From Kordia sp965283645 (lineage in GTDB: Bacteria; Bacteroidota; Bacteroidia; Flavobacteriales; Flavobacteriaceae), in assembly GCF_965283645.1 (NCBI RefSeq), contig NZ_CBDIPG010000001.1, forward strand, positions 4,898,001 to 4,962,000: a stretch of 64,000 nt of DNA, written 5' to 3'. The translations under genes were made by a program, and so were the position numbers. The notes below the pieces were generated by a model. That model was not told where the DNA came from. It made no database searches and saw only the letters and a list, made by a program, of their open reading frames with translations. This document shows, piece after piece, positions 34,003 to 43,078 of the stretch (positions are counted from its first letter, which is position 1; each line of letters opens with the position of its first letter).

Positions 34003-34290
34003 TATTGGTTGATTTCACTTCAAGAATCGAATATACAGATTATAATGTTTTTTGAAGATGATCGGAAGATTTTAGCGAATTATTAACGTGTTTAGCTAAA
34101 AGTATGAAGCAAATAACTAGGTGTTTCTACCTGTTTCTTAGTCTTAGGAGTTATACGCACTTCTAAAAAGTATAATTTTCTTACATTTATGCTGTAGGAT
34201 AAAAACAGGTAAATCATTGTTTAACGATTTTGGAGTTATTGAAAAATATAACTTGTTTTTAGGTTACAATTTTGTTTAGTATATATAATT
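34003..34290. other. Intergenic region, no gene seen
   Basis: AT-rich DNA between the ABC permease start and the uvrB terminator. No frame, RNA or repeat is evident on either strand. Confidence 0.4.
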
Positions 34291-34295
34291 GAGAG

Positions 34296-34350
34296 TAAAA
34301 GCGCAATAGAAGCTGGTAAATTTGCCCTACCATTTCTTTTTGCGCTTTTA
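34296..34350 (-). terminator. Long hairpin after uvrB
   Basis: taaaagcgcaa and ttgcgctttta arms enclose an inner ggtaaa/ggtaggg dyad; it lies 6 bp past the uvrB stop. The T tract is short. Confidence 0.65.
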
Positions 34351-34355
34351 TGTTT

Positions 34356-36344
34356 TTATAATTTTTCTTGTAACAATTTAATTTCATCACGGTATTTTGC
34401 CGCGTCCATAAAATTCAAATCTTTTGCCGCCGTTTCCATGGCTTTCCGTTTTTCACGAATCAACTTTTCAATTTGTGCTTTGGTCAAGTATTCCAAATCT
34501 GGTTCTGCCGCAGCTTTCGCTTTGATTTCATCTTCCCAAGAAAGGCTATCATCTTTTCCAAGAATATTGCTTAATGCTTTGTTTAAACCTTTTGGCGTAA
34601 TACCATGTTTGGTATTATATTCAATTTGCTTTTCACGTCTGTATGCCGTTTCATCCATCGTTTTTTGCATGCTTTTCGTGATTTTATCCGCATACAAAAT
34701 TGCTCTTCCGTTTATATTTCTTGCGGCTCTACCAACCGTTTGTGTCAACGATCGCGCTGAGCGTAAAAAACCTTCTTTATCTGCATCTAAAATCGCGACT
34801 AATGAAACTTCTGGTAAATCCAATCCTTCACGAAGTAAGTTGACACCAATTAAAACATCAAACAAACCTTTACGTAAATCTTGCATAATTTGCACACGTT
34901 CTAACGTATCAACATCACTGTGAATGTAACGACAACGAATTTGAATTCGCGATAAATATTTTGTCAATTCTTCCGCCATTCGTTTGGTCAATGTTGTTAC
35001 CAACACACGTTCATCTTTTTCGGTACGCAAGTGAATTTCTTCTACTAAATCATCAATTTGATTTAAACTTGGACGTACTTCAATAATTGGATCTAATAAT
35101 CCTGTCGGACGAATTACTTGTTCCACATAAACACCATCTGTTTTGTGCAATTCATAATCTGCAGGCGTTGCACTTACATAGATGACTTGGTTTTGAATGA
35201 CTTCAAATTCTTCAAATTTTAACGGTCTGTTGTCCATTGCCGCTGGCAAACGAAAACCATATTCTACTAAGTTTTCTTTTCTACTTCTATCGCCACCATA
35301 CATGGCATGTACTTGTGAAACTGTTACGTGACTTTCATCAACGACCATTAAGTAATCTTCTGGAAAATAGTCTAATAAACAGAAAGGACGCGTTCCTGGC
35401 GCACGACCATCTAAATAGCGCGAATAGTTTTCTATTCCAGAACAATAGCCTAATTCACGAATCATTTCCAAGTCGAAATTTGTACGTTCTTCCAAACGTT
35501 TTGCTTCTAAATGTTTCCCAATTTCTCTAAAATAATCAACTTGCTTTACCATATCTTCTTGAATTTGATGAATGGCATTTTGTAAAACTTCCGGAGAAGT
35601 CACAAACATATTTGCAGGATATATGGTGAGTTGTTCGTATTTTTCAAGCACATTATTCGTCGCTGGATCAAACGATTCTATTTCTTCAATTTCATCACCA
35701 AAGAAGTGAATTCTAAACGCAAAATCGGCATAACCAGGAAAAATATCTACAACATCACCTTTTACACGAAACGAACCGCGTAAAAAATCGGCTTCTGTTC
35801 TGGAGTATAAACTTTGTACCAAACGATGTAATAATTTTGTGCGCGAAATCACTTGTTCACGTTCTAGTTTGATGACATTTTTTTGAAATTCTACAGGGTT
35901 TCCAATACCATATAAGCAGGAAACCGAAGCAACTACAATTACGTCACGACGTCCAGAAAGTAGGGAAGAAGTTGTGCTTAATCGTAATTTTTCTATTTCT
36001 TCATTAATCGATAAATCCTTTTCTATATATGTTCCCGAAGTCGGAATGTAGGCTTCAGGTTGGTAATAATCATAGTACGAAACAAAATATTCCACCGCGT
36101 TTTCTGGGAAAAATTGCTTGAATTCTGAGTATAACTGAGCCGCTAACGTTTTGTTGTGTGCTAAAATGAGCGTTGGTTTTTCAACTTGTTCAATCACATT
36201 GGCAACCGTAAACGTTTTTCCTGAACCTGTAACTCCTAACAACGTTTGGTAACGTTCGTCAGCTTCAATTCCTGAAACTAATTCTTTGATTGCTTGTGGC
36301 TGATCTCCCGTAGGAGAAAAATCAGATACTATTTTGAATTTCAT
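34356..36344 (-). CDS. uvrB: UvrABC system protein B
   Basis: A 662-residue helicase-like damage-verification subunit of nucleotide excision repair. Walker A is GVTGSGKTFTV (about residues 37-47), with the beta-hairpin YYDYYQPEAY, the DEAD-like VVDESHVTVSQ and the helicase motifs VGRAARN; the C-terminal UVR domain, which contacts UvrC, is at about 625-660 (KDLNFMDAAKYRDEIKLLQEKL region). Length is typical (about 660-670). It stands alone with its own terminator. Confidence 0.98.
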   Translation of the reverse strand: MKFKIVSDFSPTGDQPQAIKELVSGIEADERYQTLLGVTGSGKTFTVANVIEQVEKPTLILAHNKTLAAQLYSEFKQFFPENAVEYFVSYYDYYQPEAYIPTSGTYIEKDLSINEEIEKLRLSTTSSLLSGRRDVIVVASVSCLYGIGNPVEFQKNVIKLEREQVISRTKLLHRLVQSLYSRTEADFLRGSFRVKGDVVDIFPGYADFAFRIHFFGDEIEEIESFDPATNNVLEKYEQLTIYPANMFVTSPEVLQNAIHQIQEDMVKQVDYFREIGKHLEAKRLEERTNFDLEMIRELGYCSGIENYSRYLDGRAPGTRPFCLLDYFPEDYLMVVDESHVTVSQVHAMYGGDRSRKENLVEYGFRLPAAMDNRPLKFEEFEVIQNQVIYVSATPADYELHKTDGVYVEQVIRPTGLLDPIIEVRPSLNQIDDLVEEIHLRTEKDERVLVTTLTKRMAEELTKYLSRIQIRCRYIHSDVDTLERVQIMQDLRKGLFDVLIGVNLLREGLDLPEVSLVAILDADKEGFLRSARSLTQTVGRAARNINGRAILYADKITKSMQKTMDETAYRREKQIEYNTKHGITPKGLNKALSNILGKDDSLSWEDEIKAKAAAEPDLEYLTKAQIEKLIREKRKAMETAAKDLNFMDAAKYRDEIKLLQEKL

Positions 36345-36357
36345 AAATGTAGTTTCT

Positions 36358-36530
36358 TTTTTGGGCGTTTCCTTCGGTCAGGCTTTCGGCTATATCTTTT
36401 TTATGTATTGTCATTACAAGGCAAATTTTAATTTGTTGTGGCAATCTGCTCCTTCACAAACAGATTACTTCGTCGCTTACTCCTCGTAATAACGTTGCAA
36501 CGTAAAAAAGGATGTCGCTTCAATCCTTAA
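36358..36530. repeat. Extragenic repeat-like element upstream of uvrB
   Basis: Contains gggcgtttccttcggtcagg and a gtcattac...gtggcaatctg...cagattacttcgtcgctt...cgtaataacg arrangement: short inverted words and tracts that recur in flavobacterial intergenic regions. No open frame. Confidence 0.5.
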
Positions 36531-36595
36531 CGCGATATTTTGCAAAAATAATGAAAAGACGTGAAGTAAAATTCTTTTAGGAAACTATTCCTCAA

Positions 36596-36847
36596 TTACT
36601 TTTCGGGAGTTTCAGTTAATTCATAAACACTTAATTCATAATTATCACCATTTATAGAATATTGTTTATGCAACATATACAATTCATCTATACCATTATT
36701 GTTTAAGTCCATTGTGCTATACGTAACAGTTGTTGGGTTACTAAATAGTAAGGTGTCTAATTGTTTAACGTCATAACTTTTTTCTGTCTGACAGCTACAA
36801 AAAAGTGTTAAGACGGTTACAATGTTGAGTATATATGTTTTCAACAT
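36596..36847 (-). CDS. Small predicted lipoprotein
   Basis: An 83-residue lipoprotein (lipobox FCSC, Cys about 19). The segment MDLNNNGIDELYMLHKQYSI looks like one FG-GAP-type Ca loop (DxNxNGxxE), similar in outline to the lipoprotein at 15308. Unknown function. It starts 10 bp after the NTF2-like gene and shares its strand. Confidence 0.55.
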   Translation of the reverse strand: MLKTYILNIVTVLTLFCSCQTEKSYDVKQLDTLLFSNPTTVTYSTMDLNNNGIDELYMLHKQYSINGDNYELSVYELTETPEK

Positions 36848-36857
36848 GATTACGAAT

Positions 36858-37379
36858 TTAGTGTTTAGTTTCGCGAATATATTTTTTAGGAATTTTTACT
36901 TCGTCCGTTTCAAATGTCCAAACCATATTGGCAATCCACCAACGATTTTTAAGATAAACCAATTGATAACTATTAATGCCTCTTTCTTCATTTCCTTCAG
37001 AATCTTTGCCATAAAAACTTTGAAAAACATTGGCAACGCCATTAAACTCATTCACAACTTTCCCAGTTTCTACTTCATAAAATCCGTTGTCGTAATAACT
37101 ATCTTTCAACGATTCTATAAAGTCTTCTAAGTTTACAGTTTCAAATTGAGTTTCATAGCTTTTGTCTGGCGAACGCACACTAAACGTTGCACTTGGAAGA
37201 AATAAATTTTCAAGCGCCTTCCAATCGCGTTTTTTGCCTTTTTCACCAGAAATAATAGTGAGCATTTTGGTTAAAACTCCGTCAATTGTTTTTACGGCTT
37301 CCGTATGTGTTTGTTTTTTCTGTTGTGCTGTAACAATCAATGAAATACTGAAAAATATCAACAATAGTAGTTTTTTCAT
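36858..37379 (-). CDS. Secreted NTF2-like (SnoaL/DUF4440-type) protein
   Basis: A 173-residue exported protein with signal peptide (1-18, VTAQQ). The remainder looks like an alpha+beta NTF2-like domain: an N-terminal helix (EAVKTIDGVLTKMLTII), NLFLPSATFSVRS, VETGKVVNEFNGVANVFQSF and the closing INSYQLVYLKNRWWIANMVW strands. Such domains bind small ligands or have no enzymatic role. It is followed by the 83-aa lipoprotein and preceded by a 113-bp gap. Confidence 0.65.
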   Translation of the reverse strand: MKKLLLLIFFSISLIVTAQQKKQTHTEAVKTIDGVLTKMLTIISGEKGKKRDWKALENLFLPSATFSVRSPDKSYETQFETVNLEDFIESLKDSYYDNGFYEVETGKVVNEFNGVANVFQSFYGKDSEGNEERGINSYQLVYLKNRWWIANMVWTFETDEVKIPKKYIRETKH

Positions 37380-37492
37380 GTTAGAATTTTAAGTTGTGTA
37401 AAAGTCTAAAGTAATAAAAGTCAATTGCTTTTTGTGTAAATGGTCTCTTTTTGAGATAGATTTAACAACATGTTTTTAGAAGTAGTGATGTG

Positions 37493-38041
37493 TTATTTTT
37501 TCTTTAATAACTGCCAAACAACAAATATCGTTTCCTTATTTATGGTATACGTTTCTGGAGCATTTTTTAATGGTGATAACGAAAATGAGAATGTTGCGTT
37601 TGGTTCAAAATTCCAATAATAACTATTTTGCACGCCATCTGTAGTTTCAACGTTCCATTGTGGAATGTTGATAAAAGAGTATTTACCTTCCCGATTGATG
37701 TCAATGGCAAATATTTTTAAATCTTCTGGTTTGCTATATTTTAATGTAATTGTAGCGTCTAAAACACCTTTTTTTGGCGAAGTATATACAATTGATTTTT
37801 CAAGATAGGTATCAAATAGTGAATTCCAACTGCCCTTGTTGGCATACATTTCGGAGAATTCTTTTTCAACCAATGTTGGATCATTTTCTTTCGGATAGAC
37901 TGCTACTAGATTTTTTAGGTGAATTTCCATCACATTCGATGTTGGATCAACCGTAACGATGGTTTTTTCGGCTACGACCGAAGTTGTTTCTACTCCAAAG
38001 AATACACCTAATACAAAAAAGACAAGTCTGATTGCTTCCAT
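37493..38041 (-). CDS. Hypothetical exported protein
   Basis: A 182-residue protein with an N-terminal hydrophobic segment (LVFFVLGVFFGVETTSVVA), likely a signal peptide. The mature region is beta-rich (LKYSKPEDLKIFAIDIN, FINIPQWNVETTDGVQNSYYW). It has no cysteine and no known family. It begins 13 bp after the stop of the 1612-aa adhesin-like gene, so it may be transcribed with it and could be a partner of that protein. Confidence 0.6.
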   Translation of the reverse strand: MEAIRLVFFVLGVFFGVETTSVVAEKTIVTVDPTSNVMEIHLKNLVAVYPKENDPTLVEKEFSEMYANKGSWNSLFDTYLEKSIVYTSPKKGVLDATITLKYSKPEDLKIFAIDINREGKYSFINIPQWNVETTDGVQNSYYWNFEPNATFSFSLSPLKNAPETYTINKETIFVVWQLLKKK

Positions 38042-38054
38042 CTAGTTTACAATA

Positions 38055-41000
38055 TTATCGTTTTAAGGTAAAATGTCCTTTTACTTGAAACGCTTGATCA
38101 CCATCTTTTATTTCTGCTAAGAACCAATAATCACTTGAAGGCATTCTTCGTCCTCTGTATAATCCGTCCCAACCACGATCATCTGGTCCTAAAGCTGTTA
38201 ATAATTTTCCATAACGATCAAATATGTATACGACAGAGTTTGGCAAGGTTTCTATTCCGATAATGTGCCATGTATCGTTAAATGTATCATTGTTAGGTGT
38301 AAAGAATCCGATGTAGTCAATAACAACAACTTCTTCCGTTACTTCACCACAACCATTTATATCAGAAACCGTTACTGTGTGATATCCTGGCCCTACAAAT
38401 TCAAATAGATTTGAAACCTGTGGCGTGCCACCATCTAACGAATATAAATAATCTCCATTTCCAGTTACGTTTACAGTGACAGTATTGTTGTCTGAAAAGT
38501 TTACGACATCAACATCAACAATGGTAGCCAATTCGGATTCGTTTACGGTAAAACTTGCAGATTCTGTACAACCAAATTGACTTGTTACGGTTACATCGTA
38601 TGTTCCAACGGATGTAATGTCAATAGATGCTGTTGTTTCTCCAGTAGACCATAAGTACGAGTTTCCAATAGTTGAGCCAGCAGTTACTGTTAATGGAAGA
38701 TCGTTTAAACACAACGTAATATCTTCTGGAAGATTTACAGTAGGTAATGGATGCACAATAGTCATGAATGATGTTGTACTATAACAACCTGTGTTTGTGT
38801 TTTCTACTCTTATGTATATGATTTGCTCATCAAAAGCGCTGTATAAGTTTGGTAATGGACTTACATTGTTTTGCGCATCTTCTATACTTACATGATAGCT
38901 TACCGCAAATACACCTGGGTTTTGCGCGCCTAATACTGTTGAAGTTTGTTGTGATAAATTGAATACTTGTGTAAAGTTTCCGTTGTCATCAATACAAGCT
39001 TCCATGTCGCTCACAGGATTTGCTATCGGATTCGGGTTGATGAGTACATCAATATCTGAAACAAAGTAACAACCTGTATCGTCATTTTCAGCTCGTATAA
39101 AAATGGTTTCTGGATTTGTAGCATACGTGTAAATATCTGGAAGCGGATTTGTTTCGCTGTCTGCATCAGCCGCCGAATTGTAGTATGAAAGTGAAACTCC
39201 AGTAGTATCATCAATAATGATTTCGTCTATTTGAGTTAAATCTACTGTTCCTGGATTTTCCGCAGCACAAAATGTAGCTTCTGGAACATCATTTAGTAAT
39301 GGCGGTAAATTTATATGTAGTGTAAATGGAATGATGACGTAACATTGTGATATTGTATTGATCAGTCGTACAAAAATTGGTTGCGGATTGATTGAGTTTG
39401 TGTAGGTTGTTGGTGTTGCAATTGCGTTTGCACCAGTTTCTGCATCTGCTTCTAATTCATGATACGTAATTACCACATTATCTTGTCGAATGTTTAAAAT
39501 GTCAAATTCGGCAAGTGTTAAGTCAAATTCAACTTGTCCATCATAATCTACATCACACACAGTTATATCAGAAGCCGCATTTGTTTCAGGTACCTGAATT
39601 ACATTTACTTCAAATGTTACTACTGTAAAACAATCGGAATCATTGGTAACTCTTGCAAAAATTGCTTGCGGATTGGTTGTATTTGTAAATGTGTTTGCGA
39701 TTGGATTCACGTCCATATTGGCATCATCTTCTGATAAGAAAAAGACAACCGTTAAGTTTTGAGGAATTCCTTGTGCAATTTCTTGTGCGGTAAGCGTAAG
39801 ATCGAATGTATCAATTCCGTCATTCGTCACATCATCACAAACAAATATATCTGTTGGCTGATTGAAGAGTGGTGCAGGACTTACTTGAATGACAAAAGAT
39901 GACGTTGCAAAACAATCAGGATCGGTATCATTTTCAATACGAACATGTATTGTTTGCGGATTCGTTTGATTTGCATAGGGCATGGTTTTATCGATTTCGT
40001 TCGTTTTATCCAAAGCATCTTGCGCAGTAGGATAGTAGAGAACGACCATCGCCGTTTGTCCGTTCAAGATTTCATCATCTCTGGTTTCCATGACGAAATT
40101 TTCTGTTTGATCTGTATCAGTTTCACACAGTTGATAAATATCGGTTGCTACAACTTCTGGAATTGTATTTACAATAACGGGAAGTGTAACTACTGTGAAA
40201 CAACCTGTTGTTGCATTTTCAACACGAACAAATACATCTGTAGATGATGTTACAAATGCTGTAGGCACAGGAACTGAATCCGTTGTTCCATCTTGTGCAC
40301 CTGCTAATGATTGAAAGAAATTAATGTTTATGTTTGTTGTGTTTGCAACAATATCTGGAATGCTTACAGTTACATCTACAGAAGAAATGCCATCCGTATC
40401 ATCATCACAAATTAAAATTGGAGGCGGTTGTGTTACTGTAGGTGCAGGTAATATGTCTAACATAAATGATGAAACATCGTTACAACTCGTTGCAGGATTT
40501 GTAATTCGTACAAATATTTCTTGCGGGTTTGTTTGGTTTGCAAATGGAGCTACAATAGCATTGCTAAAGCTGTTTGCATCTGCTAGAGTAGCAAAATACG
40601 CAACATTAAAAGTTGTGTTTGCTCCTTGAATTGTGGTATTGAATTCGGTAAGATTTACAAGTGCAAAGCTATCGTCGTTGTTATCACAATAGGTTAATGT
40701 TCCGATAGTGCCTAGTGTTACTGAAGGATTTACAATTAAATTAAACGAAGAAACTTCCACACAACCTTCATCATCCATTAGTGAAATAAAAATTTCTTGC
40801 GGATTGGATGTATTTTGAAAAGGAACTGATGTGTCAATAGCGTTTACACCATTATCTCTATCATTTTGTGTAAGATAAAAATCGATTGTAATTCCATCTA
40901 AGTTATTTTGTATGCTAGCAGAAATTAATTCGAAATCAAATTCAAAAACACCATCATTACTATCATCATCACATCTATTAACATCTTCAATGCTTGTTGC

Positions 41001-42893
41001 TGTTAGAAGTGCGTTGGTGTGTATTTCAATAACAGATATTGCAAAACAACCTGTACTATCATCAGTAACACGTACATAAACAGTTTGAAAATCCATTATT
41101 GTATTGTTAAAAGATGATGGGTCAGGAATAGGATTTATACCATTTTGCGCCTCATTAATAGATGTGTGAACAGAAACCGTAACGCCTGTAAGTCCCATTG
41201 TGATTTCATTGACAAGATCAGTAAGATCAAAATTTGCAAAACCATCATGATCTGGATCACAAGCATCTATTAAGTTTCTACTACTTCCGCCTAATTCTGG
41301 AGCAACACTTACATTGATATCTAACGTTGTTGTTGTGAAACAACCTGTTTCTGTATTGACAACTCGAACAAAGACTGTGTCATTTGGAGCCGTATTTGTA
41401 TAAGTTGTTACAATAGGATTGATATTATTATCCGCATCTGATTGTGAAAAGTGATAACTTACACCAAGTACAGGATTCATTCCAGTTATTTCATCATTTC
41501 TTACCGTTAAATCTGTAGCAACAATACCATCTGCATCTGTATCGCAAATATCAAACGGAGTCGGATCAGTAATGTCTGGTAATGTATTTACAATTAAATT
41601 AAAACTTGTAAATGCCAAACAACCATTATCTATATCTAATACACGTACAAATATTTCTTGTGGAGATGATGTGTTTTGAATAGCGTTTGGATAAGGATTT
41701 GTATTGTTTTCAGCTTCAAATTGAGTGGAATGATAGCTTATTTGGTAATTAGCAGGCGGAACAGTCGCTAATATTTCTGGATCTTTTATGGTTAGTGTGA
41801 ATGTTTCTTCTCCGTCCTGAGAAGGATCATCACAAAGTTCAAAATCTGTAATTGGTCCTGCAGTTTGTGCTTCATTCAGCGCAACTTCTACCGTATCTTC
41901 AATGACACAGTTTTCAGTTCCGATTGGAATTGTAATTTCAACTCTATACGTTCCGCTTACACTCGCTGTAAATGTTGTTGTATTACTGTTTGGAAGTGCA
42001 ACATTATCTCTGAACCATTCATAAGTAGCTAATGGATTTCCAATATCGGCGTTAAGTTCATACGAATCGGCACACGTTGTAATATCTGGACCAAGATCAA
42101 CAGTTGCATTGAAACTATTTCCTTGAATAAAGATAGCAGAATCTGCATTTTGATCTGTTCCATCAGCAATAATTAATTTGATATGGTATTGTTGATTAGG
42201 AATTAGATTTGCTGTAGCGGTTAATACCGTAGTTCGTCCATTGTAGTTAGTGTCTCCTAAATTGTACCCTTCAAAGTATTCAGGATTTTCAGCAGGACAG
42301 AAACCTACAATTATATCATGAATAACACTTGTACTCACAGGAATATTTGTTCCAGGAACAACTGCAATATTTGTGTAAGGACTAGCGCTCCCGGTAGGTC
42401 GTATTAAAAAAGCAAAACTATCCGAATAGTTACAAGGGAAACTACCAGCATATTCTTCAGACGCTAATAAATAATTAAAACTTATTTGGTTGGTTACGGC
42501 AATAAAATCGAACTCTATGGAAGTTGCATTTACAGTATTGCTTAAATCTATTGCTGCATTTGTATCAATATCAGTATCAGTTCCCCAACTTAAATCTCCA
42601 CTATTTAATAAATCTGTATTTAAAGAGTTTCCTGCTTGTGATGCACTTCCAGAAGTTAATACCAAACCATTTGCAAATGGGAAAGCAGAACCAGCCTGAT
42701 CGAAATAAGCATAACTTTGGAGACTATTTACACTTCCATTGATGGAAGATGAAACATTTGAAATTTCCACACAACCTTCTGCGAGCTGTTCTACAAGTTG
42801 TTGTAATGGAATAGATTCATCAGTTGTTACTTGTTGACCAGAAATTCTATGGCAGGTAAATAGTATAAAAAGTATTAAAAAAACTTTTTTCAT
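38055..42893 (-). CDS. Giant surface protein: choice-of-anchor L head, 11 Asp-rich repeats, T9SS type B tail
   Basis: A 1612-residue exported protein. It has a signal peptide (1-20), then a choice-of-anchor L domain (about 40-265, LLASEEYAG... FAFLIRPTG), an Ig-like segment, and 11 repeats of about 90 residues, each with C[DE]xDxDG near the start, a FDLT-like strand, FVRVEN and an internal TGCF. A PKD/Ig-like segment follows, then the type B (gliding-motility-associated) sorting domain beginning FFTPNNDTFND and ending HFTLKR, which sends it through the T9SS. Repeats are strongly acidic and Cys-paired, which would suit Ca2+ binding and stability. The function is probably adhesion or ligand binding. 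Confidence 0.85.
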   Translation of the reverse strand: MKKVFLILFILFTCHRISGQQVTTDESIPLQQLVEQLAEGCVEISNVSSSINGSVNSLQSYAYFDQAGSAFPFANGLVLTSGSASQAGNSLNTDLLNSGDLSWGTDTDIDTNAAIDLSNTVNATSIEFDFIAVTNQISFNYLLASEEYAGSFPCNYSDSFAFLIRPTGSASPYTNIAVVPGTNIPVSTSVIHDIIVGFCPAENPEYFEGYNLGDTNYNGRTTVLTATANLIPNQQYHIKLIIADGTDQNADSAIFIQGNSFNATVDLGPDITTCADSYELNADIGNPLATYEWFRDNVALPNSNTTTFTASVSGTYRVEITIPIGTENCVIEDTVEVALNEAQTAGPITDFELCDDPSQDGEETFTLTIKDPEILATVPPANYQISYHSTQFEAENNTNPYPNAIQNTSSPQEIFVRVLDIDNGCLAFTSFNLIVNTLPDITDPTPFDICDTDADGIVATDLTVRNDEITGMNPVLGVSYHFSQSDADNNINPIVTTYTNTAPNDTVFVRVVNTETGCFTTTTLDINVSVAPELGGSSRNLIDACDPDHDGFANFDLTDLVNEITMGLTGVTVSVHTSINEAQNGINPIPDPSSFNNTIMDFQTVYVRVTDDSTGCFAISVIEIHTNALLTATSIEDVNRCDDDSNDGVFEFDFELISASIQNNLDGITIDFYLTQNDRDNGVNAIDTSVPFQNTSNPQEIFISLMDDEGCVEVSSFNLIVNPSVTLGTIGTLTYCDNNDDSFALVNLTEFNTTIQGANTTFNVAYFATLADANSFSNAIVAPFANQTNPQEIFVRITNPATSCNDVSSFMLDILPAPTVTQPPPILICDDDTDGISSVDVTVSIPDIVANTTNININFFQSLAGAQDGTTDSVPVPTAFVTSSTDVFVRVENATTGCFTVVTLPVIVNTIPEVVATDIYQLCETDTDQTENFVMETRDDEILNGQTAMVVLYYPTAQDALDKTNEIDKTMPYANQTNPQTIHVRIENDTDPDCFATSSFVIQVSPAPLFNQPTDIFVCDDVTNDGIDTFDLTLTAQEIAQGIPQNLTVVFFLSEDDANMDVNPIANTFTNTTNPQAIFARVTNDSDCFTVVTFEVNVIQVPETNAASDITVCDVDYDGQVEFDLTLAEFDILNIRQDNVVITYHELEADAETGANAIATPTTYTNSINPQPIFVRLINTISQCYVIIPFTLHINLPPLLNDVPEATFCAAENPGTVDLTQIDEIIIDDTTGVSLSYYNSAADADSETNPLPDIYTYATNPETIFIRAENDDTGCYFVSDIDVLINPNPIANPVSDMEACIDDNGNFTQVFNLSQQTSTVLGAQNPGVFAVSYHVSIEDAQNNVSPLPNLYSAFDEQIIYIRVENTNTGCYSTTSFMTIVHPLPTVNLPEDITLCLNDLPLTVTAGSTIGNSYLWSTGETTASIDITSVGTYDVTVTSQFGCTESASFTVNESELATIVDVDVVNFSDNNTVTVNVTGNGDYLYSLDGGTPQVSNLFEFVGPGYHTVTVSDINGCGEVTEEVVVIDYIGFFTPNNDTFNDTWHIIGIETLPNSVVYIFDRYGKLLTALGPDDRGWDGLYRGRRMPSSDYWFLAEIKDGDQAFQVKGHFTLKR

Positions 42894-42940
42894 AGGAATG
42901 GGGTTAAGTCGTGTTTCCGACCTATATAACGTTAGCTGGG

Positions 42941-42988
42941 CAAACTTAGGCTATATCGGATATCAAATAAAATTCTAAGACAAAGATA
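42941..42988 (-). promoter_or_regulatory. Candidate -7 elements for the 38055-42893 gene
   Basis: TAAGTTTG (42948-42941) and TATCTTTG (42988-42981) on the minus strand both match TAnnTTTG. The first is about 47 bp before the ATG. Confidence 0.4.
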
Positions 42989-43078
42989 TACATTATTTCA
43001 TGTCTGCGAAATTATTTTTAATAAGCTGTTAATCAATACTAAAATACAGAATAACAATGATATTAACGCATATTTTTA